The notes beneath the pieces are model-generated. The model was not told the origin of the DNA, made no database searches, and saw nothing but the letters and a program-made list of their open reading frames with translations. Positions 31,301 to 43,300 of a DNA stretch of 64,000 bases are shown in pieces. Every line of letters starts with the position of its first letter. Within the stretch, counting starts at the first letter, position 1. The stretch is from Undaria pinnatifida (Eukaryota > Sar > Phaeophyceae > Laminariales > Alariaceae): the NCBI GenBank assembly GCA_012845835.1, contig JABAKD010000001.1:575501-639500 (forward strand), in the 5' to 3' direction. The position numbers and the translations under genes were made by a program.

Positions 31301-34300
31301 TACGCACTCGCGCGCATACACTGGCGAACACGCGCGCATACACTAGCGCATACACCGCGCATACCCTTGTGCGCGTAACCTGGCACATACGCAGGTGCAC
31401 TTCCTGGTGCATACACTTGAACGCAGCAGTCGCGCACATAACCGCACATAACCGCGCGCATAAATGTCCGCATATTCTCGCCCATACACTACATGGGCCT
31501 AGTGGGCGTTCGTCCCCGATCCCCGCCCCCCAGCGTTACACTCTCGGGCATATAGGGGGTCATACACTGGCGCATCCACTCGCGAGTACATGTGCGCACA
31601 CACTCGCGCAAACGCCGGCACACGCCTTGGCGCGTACACTACTAGTCCATTCACTCGTGCCCATACATTCGCACATAAACTCGCGCATACGCTCGCCCAT
31701 ATACTCGTGCATACACTCTTGCGCATGCACTGGCGTATGCACTGGCGCATACATTGGCACATGCACTGGCACACACGTGCGCATACACAGGCACATACCC
31801 TGGGACATATCATACACTGGAGCATACACATGCGCATTCAGTCGTACACGCCACATACGCCCGGGCAAATAATCTCCGGCAGGATACGCTGCCATATTCA
31901 CTGGTGTATACAATAGCGCACTCTCACGCATAGATCAACGCATACACTCGCGCATACACACACGCAACCATGAGCGTATACACTGGCGCATGCACTGGCA
32001 CATACACTCTCACGCGTACACTGGCCCATGCATTAGCCCATACACTCGCGCATGCACTCGCCTGTTCATTGCCCGGGTAGAGCCTCTCGTGCTCCGTCTT
32101 AAGGTGGCCGAGGAAGGACTCGCGAACCTGTGAGTTTTTACCATGGAATGGAAGCAAATATATCGCCAGCCGCGTATAGTCAGATGAACTAAAATAATCC
32201 GTTTGAGAGCTATGCGTACGTCGCGGGCGAACAAATCGTATCGAATCGAACGCAGTAACGAAGCCGAAACAGAAGGAAATGCGTAAACACATGACCACGT
32301 ATTATACCTGGCATCAACAACCTGTTGTTTTTTTTCGTTTTAGTGGTTGACCTCACAGCAGTGACGTACCTTGTAGTGATGTTTCAAGAACAAGAAAAAA
32401 CGTTGAAAAATAAAAAACGAACGCACCAAAGAAAAAAAAATAGTACAGTACAGCTGCGTATAAGGTTGGTTTTAGGAGGCATTTCGTGTGTCAATTCGGT
32501 TCGGCTGTCGTAACTTCACGCATTTGCACTCGTATTATTGAGTGTGTGGTCTTCGTTTGTCTGCGTGTTATGTTTTACGGTTGACACTCATACTGCGCAT
32601 TGCCGGACGCAACGAGAAAAAAACAACGAAACAACAAGAAAAAATCCTGGTTTTCAAGGGTCAGATAGAAATCTTCTCGCGGGTCGGGTCGGGTCAAGGT
32701 GAACCCGACCCGACCGGACCCGACCCGACCCGTGAGATTTGAAAACCTGCTGACCCGACGCGATCCGACCCGCGGTGAGCTTCCAACACCCCTTGACCAA
32801 ACCCGATTCACCCGACCCGCGAGGTTTTGAAAACTTTCTGATCCGACCTGCGGGCCGGGTCATGACCCGTGAAAAGCCGTGAAAAAAACCCAGGGCTTTC
32901 GCACGGGTCGAATGATTTCTCGAGGGTCGGATCGGGTCAGGGTGACCCGGCCCGACCCGCGATATTGTAAAACCTCACCCGACCCGACCCGACCCCGACC
33001 CGACCCGACCCCGACCCGACCCGATCCGGTCGGTGAGATTCCGAACACCTACCCGACCCGAGCTGACTCGACCTGCGAGATATTTTTTGAATGTCGCCCG
33101 AGCTGACCCGCCGGCCGGACCATGATCCTTCAACAGCCCCGGAAAAATATCTCCTCCCCTCTCCTCACCTTTTCGTGGACCAAGACGTGATCTGGGGAGA
33201 CGCAAACCTGGCCGCTGTTGACGTTCTTCGTGTACACGATTCGTCTGGCCGCCACTTGGATGTTGGCGCTCTGCCCCCCCCCCCCCCCCCCCCAACACGC
33301 GCGCGCCATCGTACACCCACAACCCCCCCGGATTGGTAAAACGAATAACAAAAGGTCAGACAAAACGGGAGAAAGCATAGAAAAAAATCAGGTCAGCGCT
33401 ACTGGGTATAAATAGCAGAAAATGCACCACAAGACCAGACGAAACGAAGCACAGAAAACCGCAGCCTCTTCAGTGTTTACCCAGAGTAAATGTTAACAAC
33501 AAACTTAGCGAAGTAAGGGTTGTCACTTGGCTTCCTTGTTTGATTTTTCTTGTGTCGGGGCTTCTTCCCATTCGCTACGAAAAAAGCGGGTCTTGGTATA
33601 AGCGATTCGTACATGAGTCGCGACCTGAAACATCTAGATAATCAAGTGGGGATAGACAGATGATCTGTCCGACCTGTCGAATATTTGTTCCTCGTCTACG
33701 TAAGCCGAGCAATGGCCACCAATAGAAGATGCGTGTGGATAGTTGACTTTTTTGAGGCACGAGCTAGTTAAGGACATTAGTTTGCTAAGGAGCATTTTAT
33801 AAGCGGCCGAATAACCCCACCAAGAGCATTTCCAAACCACAACATCCAGAGCCGGCCGAATCAACCTACCAGTATAGACTTTTTCCAAGCACAGCATCCA
33901 AGCCTTTCGAGTCAACTTAGAGCCCGTCACAAGCGACAGCATTTAAGCACACATCACCCCATCATAGATGCGATAGGTGCATGCTATGCTATACACCACA
34001 TACAATAGATGTAGGAAGCGCTTTTCGATACAATATTTTCTGAATGACCGGGCTCCTTAATTATATTTTGTCGAAATGTCTTTCTGGTTTCGCAATTTGA
34101 AGGTTATTATGTATGCCTTAAGCCACGGATTTGGCAAATCGGGTCGCACTTTTCAGTGCTATGGTCATAATAAGATTTTGGGTAAGGTGTATAGGGTAGC
34201 TTTATCAAGACACCACCCCCAGCAGGGAAGAAAGACCCAGTGAACCTGCCCCGCACGTAGCACGTGTCCAGAGCGTTCGGGATAGATTTAGGGTTCGGAT

Positions 34301-37300
34301 CGGGTGGTCGACTTTATGTAGGGGCCACGTCCAACCCCCCCCCAAGCATTACATATCAAGGCGTATGTCTAGGTCTCCTTGCCACCGAGCCCCAGGGCAA
34401 AAAAGCATGTCAGGAGACGGTCAGCCAAGGAAAAAACTACAGCGGCCAAGAGTGTCAAGCTAAGCATTGCGCACTGAAAGCTAGTAAGTTGGCGTCAGTC
34501 AAGGTAAATTATTGGAAAATTTGACGTCCCCCGTCAAGGGCTGAAAACTGCCGGTTCCTGACATATGCCCTGCGGGGTGACCGAACATGCCGCCAACCTC
34601 TCTGTACCAACAAACCCTAGATGTAAAAATTATCATATTATGCCATTCTGGACGCACTTGTGTAGTAACCGTTTGTGCCGAAAATAAGGTCAACACCAAA
34701 ACGGTCCTTACATCCTTACATTACTTATGTCCCTAGCGGCATAATCTACAGCGCGATCACGTATTAACACATGTAGTATAGATTACAGATGTACCAGAGG
34801 TATCATGCCAGGACCTGGTGCTCAATTTGTTTTGGTCGTTCATTCTTCATTTTGGGGGGGGCTGTGTAGACTTTCAAACTTTCACCTGCTGTTGAAATTT
34901 TTCGCTTTTTTTTGGGGGTGTAGACTACAAACGTTTCAAGTTTCAACTGCGCATGACGGGCCCTTTGTTTAATTCCAACCCCTTCTGCCCGAAACGTCAC
35001 CGCTATGATACGAGTATCGAGCATCCAATAACTATACCATATGATACCTGGTATACTTTTACGTCATACATACCCGATAGGGCACCGTCGGGTTGGGCGG
35101 TAGAAAGACGAGAAGCGAGCAGTTCCTCATGGACGACGATTGCACCCGGCTAATGGACAAGGTGCGCATTCTTGAACGATGGGCGAGGTATTTTGGTACC
35201 CTCCTTAATACAAAATCGCCTAAACTTCATCCAGACATCAGCGAACTATTCCCACAACGGCCGTGGCAGCACCATCGCTAGGAGATGAGCTGACCATGGA
35301 CGAAATGACTGCCGTAATACGACTGCCGTAGTACGGGGTATGCCAAACTGGAGAGGAGTGGGACCATACTCCCTACCGTCCGAGCTGCTCAAAAATTGAC
35401 CACGCCGAATTCATCCCCTACTTCCACAACCTACTTGTCAATGTGTGGAGAACGGGAGACGTCCCACAGCGGTGGAAAGATGCAACCATTAAGGTCCTCC
35501 ATAAAAAGAAGGATCGATCTGATTGCAACCATTACCGAGGGATTTCGCTCGTTGCCCATTCAGGCGAAGTACTGTTGAACACGGTCGCGTCCCGCCTCAG
35601 CAACTACTGTGAGACCGAAGGGATACTCCCCGAACAACAGCGCGGCTTTCGCCCCACGCAATCATCGGTGGGCATGCTGTTCGTCGTGCGCCGACTGCAA
35701 GAACTCGGACGAGCTAGAATAATCCCTCTGCACATGTGCTTCATCGATCTCCAGAAAGCATATGACTGCGTCGACCGAGAGCTGCTGTGGGTGGTACTCG
35801 CCCGCTTCGGCGAACCAGAGAAGATGATGACCATTATCCGCCAGTTCCACGAGCGCATGCGAGATCACGTGCGTACGGATGACGGTGAGCAATCCGAATG
35901 GTTTGGCGCCACCCAGGGACTGCGGCAAGGATGCGTATTGTCGCCCCTTCTTTTCAATGTATTTTTCGCCACTGCGATACATGCCGTCCTGATACGCTTC
36001 AGTGAGGATCCAGGCATTTTGAAGGACCTGCTTCACCGCGAGGAGGACCTCGGGGGGAAAGGGGTGCAGGTTGACCCACTGGCATGCGTGCGGGGGTCAG
36101 TCTGGGGCATGGGCACTGTACGCCGGCGATGCAGGCATTGTGTCTAAGTCGGCGGAAGGTCTTGCAAAGATGATGACCGTCATTTTGTGACTGTTTTTGA
36201 AGCAGCAAGACACACCGTGTCCGAAAAGAAAACGGAGCAAATGCACTCAACCAGGTGCTCCCGACCTCACCGCTGGTCGTCGAAGCAGCGGGCCAGAGGT
36301 ATAAATATGCAGACGATGCAGTTTCTGTACTGACTGGGAGGGTCTTATCGACGCAAACACCGACATCATGCCAGAGATCAAACAACAGATCCGACTCGAG
36401 TAGGCATGCTACGATCGGTTCAAGCGCGAGCTGCACGATATAGAGGATGCCCCGTTCATGTTAAATATGCGCCTGCTATAGAGGTGATGGAAACCCTGCT
36501 CTGCGGATGTGTGACTTGAGCTCTCGGCCTGCACCACTTCGCTAAACACTGAACGGCACACCACAACCTCCTTCCAAGGATAATTGGCGTTCAGCGCCGA
36601 CAGCGCACCGACCACCGCATGTCGTACGCCAAGGCTATCAAGAAGGCACAATGGGAGAGCGTTGAGACGACTAGCCGCAAACGACGCCTCCTCTTGGCGG
36701 AAGCCGTACAATGGACGACCAGTGAGCGACTGACCCATCGCGTGATGTTCCGGACGGTGGCTGGTGGGGTGAACCCGGGACGAGACAGGCCAGAAAAGAA
36801 CTGGGCATTGTGTCTGGCAGACGAGATCAGGGTATTCGAAGCAACCGAGGAGTCCAGGGATAACTCCCCTTTACTGTTCGGAGTAGAGACTGTGCTATGG
36901 CCAAGGGCGGCTAAGAAGAGTGGGAACTGGCACCCGGGGGTCGTCAACGGGGCGGACCGCTTCATGACAAGATGGCAACGCCTCACAGCAGGGGACGCCA
37001 AGAGCAGAAACCAAGGGAAACTGGGGGGACGGGGGAGGGGGAGCAGCCGTACTCACACAGCTGTATGTAGATGAATGCAGAAACGAAATGGTAGATCGTG
37101 TGGCAAGGTACCAGTTCGACTAATAAGCGGAGCGTGTGCTACTTTAGCTCTGAACCCTCTACAGCGAGTGGTAGTTTCTGCTTTGTTTGTTTTCGTTGAG
37201 TTCAATGGGAGGAGCGCGAACGCGACAGTACTGACTTGCTGTCGTCCATTTGTTTTTTTCCTTTCTATTATTTTTTCTTTTTGTTTGAGCTCCCTTATTT

Positions 37301-40300
37301 CCCTCTCCACCGGCCTTATGCCGGTATCTTCTTCGTCTTCTCCGTGGTGTTTTTGTTCTTGTTTTAGTCCGTGAAACATCAGTTATCCTCGTGTTCTTTT
37401 TTCCGTGAAACAGCAGTTATCTTCTTCGTGTTGTTTAGTCCGTGCAACAGGTATCTGTTCTTCAGCACGTATATTCTTCTTCTTGGCAGCCTTTCCTTTC
37501 CGATCTTCTTGCATCACATTCTTCAAAACACCTACCTGTCGTTTGTTCTTCCATGGTTCGTTTTCTTCGTTCTTTTTTTTGTTTTGTTTCTTTCTTTTTT
37601 CTCTTCTTTCTTTATGGTCTGGCTTGTTTTTGTCGTGCTCTCGTACCCGGTACGCCAGCACTTCACTTGCTTTACCTTGATGAATTGAGACTGTTTGGTT
37701 TATTCCGCCTCACAGCAGTCTGCGACCACATAATTTGTATCTCTTTAGGATGAAGAATCAGCACGAACACTGGGTGTACTGATGGTGTCGGTGGGTAAAA
37801 AGAACGATTTGATGTGAAGACAACACACACCTGATGCCAGGCAGTACCTGGTATCAGGTGTGTGTTGATACCTGGTACATACATGGGCACGAACTGTAAC
37901 AACTTCATTACCTCGTCAATGTAGGTCGGACACTTGCCGCCCAGCTCCAGGACGACTGGCGTCAGGTGCTTCGCCGCCGCCGCCAAGACGATCTTCGCGA
38001 CCTCCCCTCCCCCCGTGTACAAGATCGTGTCCACTCTTTTTTTTTTAAATGTTATTGACGAGCAGCGGGGAATAGGGACGCACGACGTAAACGTGTGAAA
38101 TAAAACAGGGCGCATGTTGGAATAAATCTATCGGAAACAAATATTGGAATCACGCACACCGGGAACAAACAATCAACGCATGTCGGAGCAAGTGCGACGC
38201 ATGCACGCAAATATGCATGGCGATCGGGGCGACCTCCCCTCCCCCCTGTGTACGGTTTCGTGACAACCCTTGTCACTTTTTTAGTTGGTGTTCATTTTTC
38301 TTTTTTCGTTTCTAACTTGGATAGCGCCTAAACCAGCGATAACACAATATTGTGTTTTTTCAACCATTTTAACCCAGTGACGTCATCAGGGGGGAACTTC
38401 GACCGGTATAATGGTTGAAATGGGTTAGGGTTAATTAGGCGTTTGTACGGTGCAGGCAGCCCAATCGCTGTAGTTTGTAGCCGCGAGTTGTTTAGTTGTG
38501 GGAACGGGGAAACTCTATGCCGTAGTTGAGTGCACACCCGCGGCCATATGAGTTCAGTTTGCACACTGGATCATTTCACTTGTTGTGCGCCTTCTTCGTA
38601 TCGTGCGCTTTTAGGCGGGAAAGCGTAGTATTTTCCGGACGAATTTCGATTTCACTCGGTTTTTCGGATCTTCCTATTAATATTAAATAGGGGTCCAGCA
38701 CCTTTGTGTGACCACGGACTCTAGATGTTTGGCAAGAGCTAATGATGTGAGACAACCACAACAGGCGTGGTTGAAAAAAAACAATGATCATGTGCGACGT
38801 AGGACACCAGTCAAAACCGAGAGACCCCTTCCCCGACATACATACGTACGAGTATGCCGTATCTGCTATATATACTGTTATACCGCTACTGCTGTTGTAG
38901 GTACGATAGCACTTTTTGGGAATGATATTTTTTGCATGTATGTGACGGGGCGCCAAAATCGTCGGAAGGTCATTCTTGTTTTGTTCCATGTGTGACTTTA
39001 TCGTGTACTGCTGGTACTACAAGGCTTAGTTTGGGTAAGCAATTGGCTTAACCTTTTGCAAGTGTGGTCAAACGGACTAATACCCCACCAATTCCTTAAC
39101 AAATGGCGTCGTCGGCAGACCACGGGTGTTTGGGTCGTGGGTTCGAATCCCACCATCCATAGTAATAAACTTTTCAAGACTTTCGCCATGTCGAACTTGA
39201 AATACTCTCCCTTGTGTACCCAAGAAATTAAACCGGTTGGATATGGATAGGTCCGCCCGTATATCCGGCCGGTCTGCTATCCCGCCGTTTCAGGGGGGTA
39301 GAGTGTTAATAAGGCTTAGTTTGGGTAAGCTATTGGTTAACCTTTTGCAAGCGGCCAGACGGACTAATGCCCCACCAATCCCTGAACAGTACCTACCAAA
39401 TGTATGGGTCATTTAGTTAATGTATGGGTTATTTAGTTGATCGGGTTGCCCAGTCCGAGTACGGCGGTATACCGTATGTGACGGTGTATAGCACACCCCC
39501 TCGGACGAGTTTCGTACGCCGATTTCTCGACGACCGGTAGAGTCTAAACGCCCAGCGGCACGTCTACGCAAATATCTGGACGACATCCTCTCAAAAGCCG
39601 GCACAGCGGTTAGTTGTTCTTCGTGCCGCGCTGGTTTTGGAGGAAACCGGCTCAGCTCTTCATCATCCCAGGACAGGTAGTGCTATACACTGGCATATAC
39701 GGTAGTACTCAGAATACTACAAGTACGACGGTTTTCCGGTCATAAGGTAGGTTCCTCAAGCGAGGCCCCGTGGGAGGAGCCTAACCCACGCAAGGAAAAT
39801 AAAACGGTGCAACACCTTGCAACACCCCTTCTACCGTATAATAATAGCATAAATCTACATCTAGATGTGTCCAACATATAGGCGATAGAGGTGCGCAACC
39901 CATTCATTGTTTTTTCCCTGCAAGGTTCTCGGCTTGAGCAGCTCTGCACTTCACCCGCAAATCGATATTTGAGTAAGCCGAAAAAGAGCAACCCGATCGC
40001 TTTTTTTTTTTCCTTCTTCTCACACTTCTACCTTTCAGCTTCTGGACAAGCCGTGGTCACAGGTGTCGTCCCTTTCTTCCCCCCCCCCCGGTTCTTGCCT
40101 TCAATGTTTATCGCGTATAGGGTTCAGCAATCGCACTGCTCGTCGATTTTTCGTCGAGTGAGTGTTGCTAACTCAACGCTTTCGCGCTTTCCGCACGTCA
40201 ACTTGTGCTCAAGAAAAAATCCTTCAGAATACATACGGGTATTCACTCGGGGGAACTCGAGCTCACGAAACTCACCTATTATACCAGGCTCGAGGATACA

Positions 40301-43300
40301 GTAACCTCATGCACCACCGGGGCGATCGACCGAAAAATGAACCCACGGCCTACTGTAGGTACACCACAAAATAAATATCGCAAAACAAGAATAACCCTTT
40401 CCCACCATTTGGGGCTATTGTGATAAGATGGCAAAATACCAGCTCGCCCGTCACCCAGAAAAAAACGTCATTTGAGTCGCAAATAAGTGCTACCTCTAGA
40501 TAGATGGAGTCCTCCCACGCTCGGTGCGCAGCAGATTCTAAGAATTTTCTGATCCCCTTGACATTAAAAGAGGAGTTAGTTCAACATAGTCTCGCTCGGA
40601 ACATCGACTTCGAAGATATTCGTTCGCACAACCCGGCCAACCTTTTCTATTCGCTCGTACCGTACTGGTAGTTCTAAAACAAAAACTGAGCATGCTCGAA
40701 AAAATATCATACTGCCTAACCGATTAGTTCTACACTACGCGAGTGGAGCTACCCCGGTGAAAAACGCCTCGGCCCAAACAACGCAGCACCTGCCGTGGGA
40801 TGATTCTATCGTAGCACGCGTCCCCGTGCGAGTTTCCTGAAGCGTCCGCTCACCACTAGCAACGCGCACAGAGGAATTTGACGTCAGTATATTTTTCCAA
40901 TTGTCCCGCTGCGAGAATTCCACATCGACAGCATATATACAATGTATATACAATATTTTTCTCACTTCTGCGCCAGTAGTGCCGTCGTCTCGGTAACCCC
41001 TCCGGTGACAACCGCCACCTCCGCAGGGTCGAAGTATTTAGGGATTAGTTCCTGCATACAGGCCGGTGCCAAGCGGGGTGGAGGGGAGAGGAGCGGAGGG
41101 GAGCGGAGGGGAGGGGAGGGGAGGGGGTGGGGGTGGAGGGGGCGTACTCATTTGTTGCTTGCCTTAGTCATTTGATCATGACCACGCATCCCTTTCGAGG
41201 CGGAGCACCGTTCCTACTCCTAATAGAGACACCTCCATCATTTGGGCGCTCATTACGCTTCTTCCATATTCTACACAGACACTGTTTGCTTGTCCTGTCC
41301 CCGTCCTGTTTCGCCGTCTGCGGCCACCATCTATACCCTAGGATAGCCATCGTTTTCTCGCTGCTCTCTATTAATAGTCTACCAAACTCTTCCATGTCAC
41401 ATTCGTCTAATTTCCTCATCTTTTCCTGCAGCACATCCCGTTCCTCCTGCTATACTTCATATTCTCCTACGATGTGAGTCCTACTCTAAATTTTTGTGCC
41501 ACGCGGGCACATGTGTGTAACCACGTCTTCTTCCTCCCCGGCGAGGGGGAGGCGGGGGGGGGGGTATACTCAATTTGTGCATGGCCGTAGTCGTATGACC
41601 ATAGACCCTCGCATCCCTACTATACCGGGACGGAGCACGTCTGGTTTTCACCAACCAGGCAGACATTGCTTGCACCAGGCGCGAAGCACCGTGAGGTGTT
41701 CGGCGAGTCGCATGAAGGGTGAACTGCATCCTTCCAAGAACCGCTCGTAAGGCGGACTTCGGCACCATGTGCCTACTTATTGCTTATGGATGACAGCGCC
41801 AATGAGTTACTTGGTTTTCTGGCGTGGTCACTCCAGAGACAGCAATGGGTATTACTATGTTACTGCCGCGTGGGTGCCTTACCATATTCACACTACGTGA
41901 TGCGATCATTCCCCTCGTGCAGAGTTAGGGTTCTCCACCCCGCACAATATGATCTAACTCGAAAACCATCATGGTGAGCGCCAAAGAAACAAAGAAAAAA
42001 CCGTACCCTGGTTGTCTAGCTCACGCAGTGACTGGCATGTTCTACAGCGTCGTTGCCAACCAGCGCCAACCCCAATATACATATAATATTTTACAGCGAG
42101 GGGGGGGGGAGTAGAGCTTAGCTTGCAAGGCTTGATATTTTATATTCTTAGGTATTTTCATCCAAATAGCACATTGATTGCCTGCTTGCGCTGTTCCCGG
42201 ATTTTTCGCCTTGACGGCGCGGGTATCCTCGATCGGCTTCAGATCTCCGTCTTTGTTCACGCCGCTCAAAAAGCCCCCCCCCCCCATTTAGGCCGGCCGC
42301 GTAAGATATAATAAATGTAGTACGAATCGTAGTTTCCTTGAAAGCGCTTCGCTGCTACTGCGGAGATCCACTGTTGGCAGGATGAACTGTCAGACAAACA
42401 AAATGGGCAAAAGCACCCGCCTTTGCTTGCTAGCGTTTGGCTTTAGCTAATTTTGCTGGCTGGCCTCACCAGGCATACAGAGCCTCAACCGAACAATCGA
42501 ACACAGTCTTGGCGTAGGAGAGCTCTCCTGAATAATGGTGGCGATACTTCCCTGTTTTAGTGTGCGATTCCATCCTGGCAACAATGGATCTCCGTGATAC
42601 CTCTTGTGTAGGCTCACCGCTGAGCACTTCCACCTCATCGCTGAGCAGCACCTCGTAGAAATTATGAACTCGCTTCGGGTTGTAGCGAGTTGTAACGAAG
42701 ACCACTGATAGGGACAGCTTACGCTATACCTACAATGGGACCCGAAGGGTGCGCCAGCTGGCGTTGGGCTGCGAAAGCAACTGAGTTAAATCGACACACG
42801 ACGCGTATGAAAATACGTGGAAGTGTGGTGAGCTAAAGCTTTATTTTTCCCCATCCGCCGGAGGATAAAAAAAAAAAAAAAAAAAACTCGCTTCGCGCGT
42901 AACCCTACAATTTCAGAAAAACGATGCGAACCCGCCGACACGATGAGACGGCCAGGGCGCCCCATGTTTCAGGGCGCCAACGCTGCGACCAGGGGGCTTA
43001 GCATCCTATACTGACGGCGTGCAATGGTGGAATGTGTTAAGGACTTTAGTGGGGTATTAGTCCGTTTGACCACTTGCAAAAGGTTAACCAATAGCTTACT
43101 CAAACTAAGCCTTATAACACTCTCCCCCCCTGAAACGGCGGGATAGCAGGTCGGCCGGATATACGGCGGACCTCTGTCAAAATCCAAGCCGTTTCATTTC
43201 CTGGGGATACCGGGGAGAGTATTTTTCAAGTTCACCCATGGGGAAAATCTGAAAAGATTATTATAGTGGATGGTGGGGATCGAACCCACGACCCAAGAAA

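Noticed and set aside
31283-32061. CRISPR-like array because of regular short repeats
   Set aside because: Units are 10-13 bp, degenerate and contiguous without spacers; a eukaryotic minisatellite.
39056-39160. Functional tRNA gene with a long variable arm
   Set aside because: A- and B-box-like motifs are 75 bp apart and no acceptor stem forms; the sequence belongs to the TRIM element.
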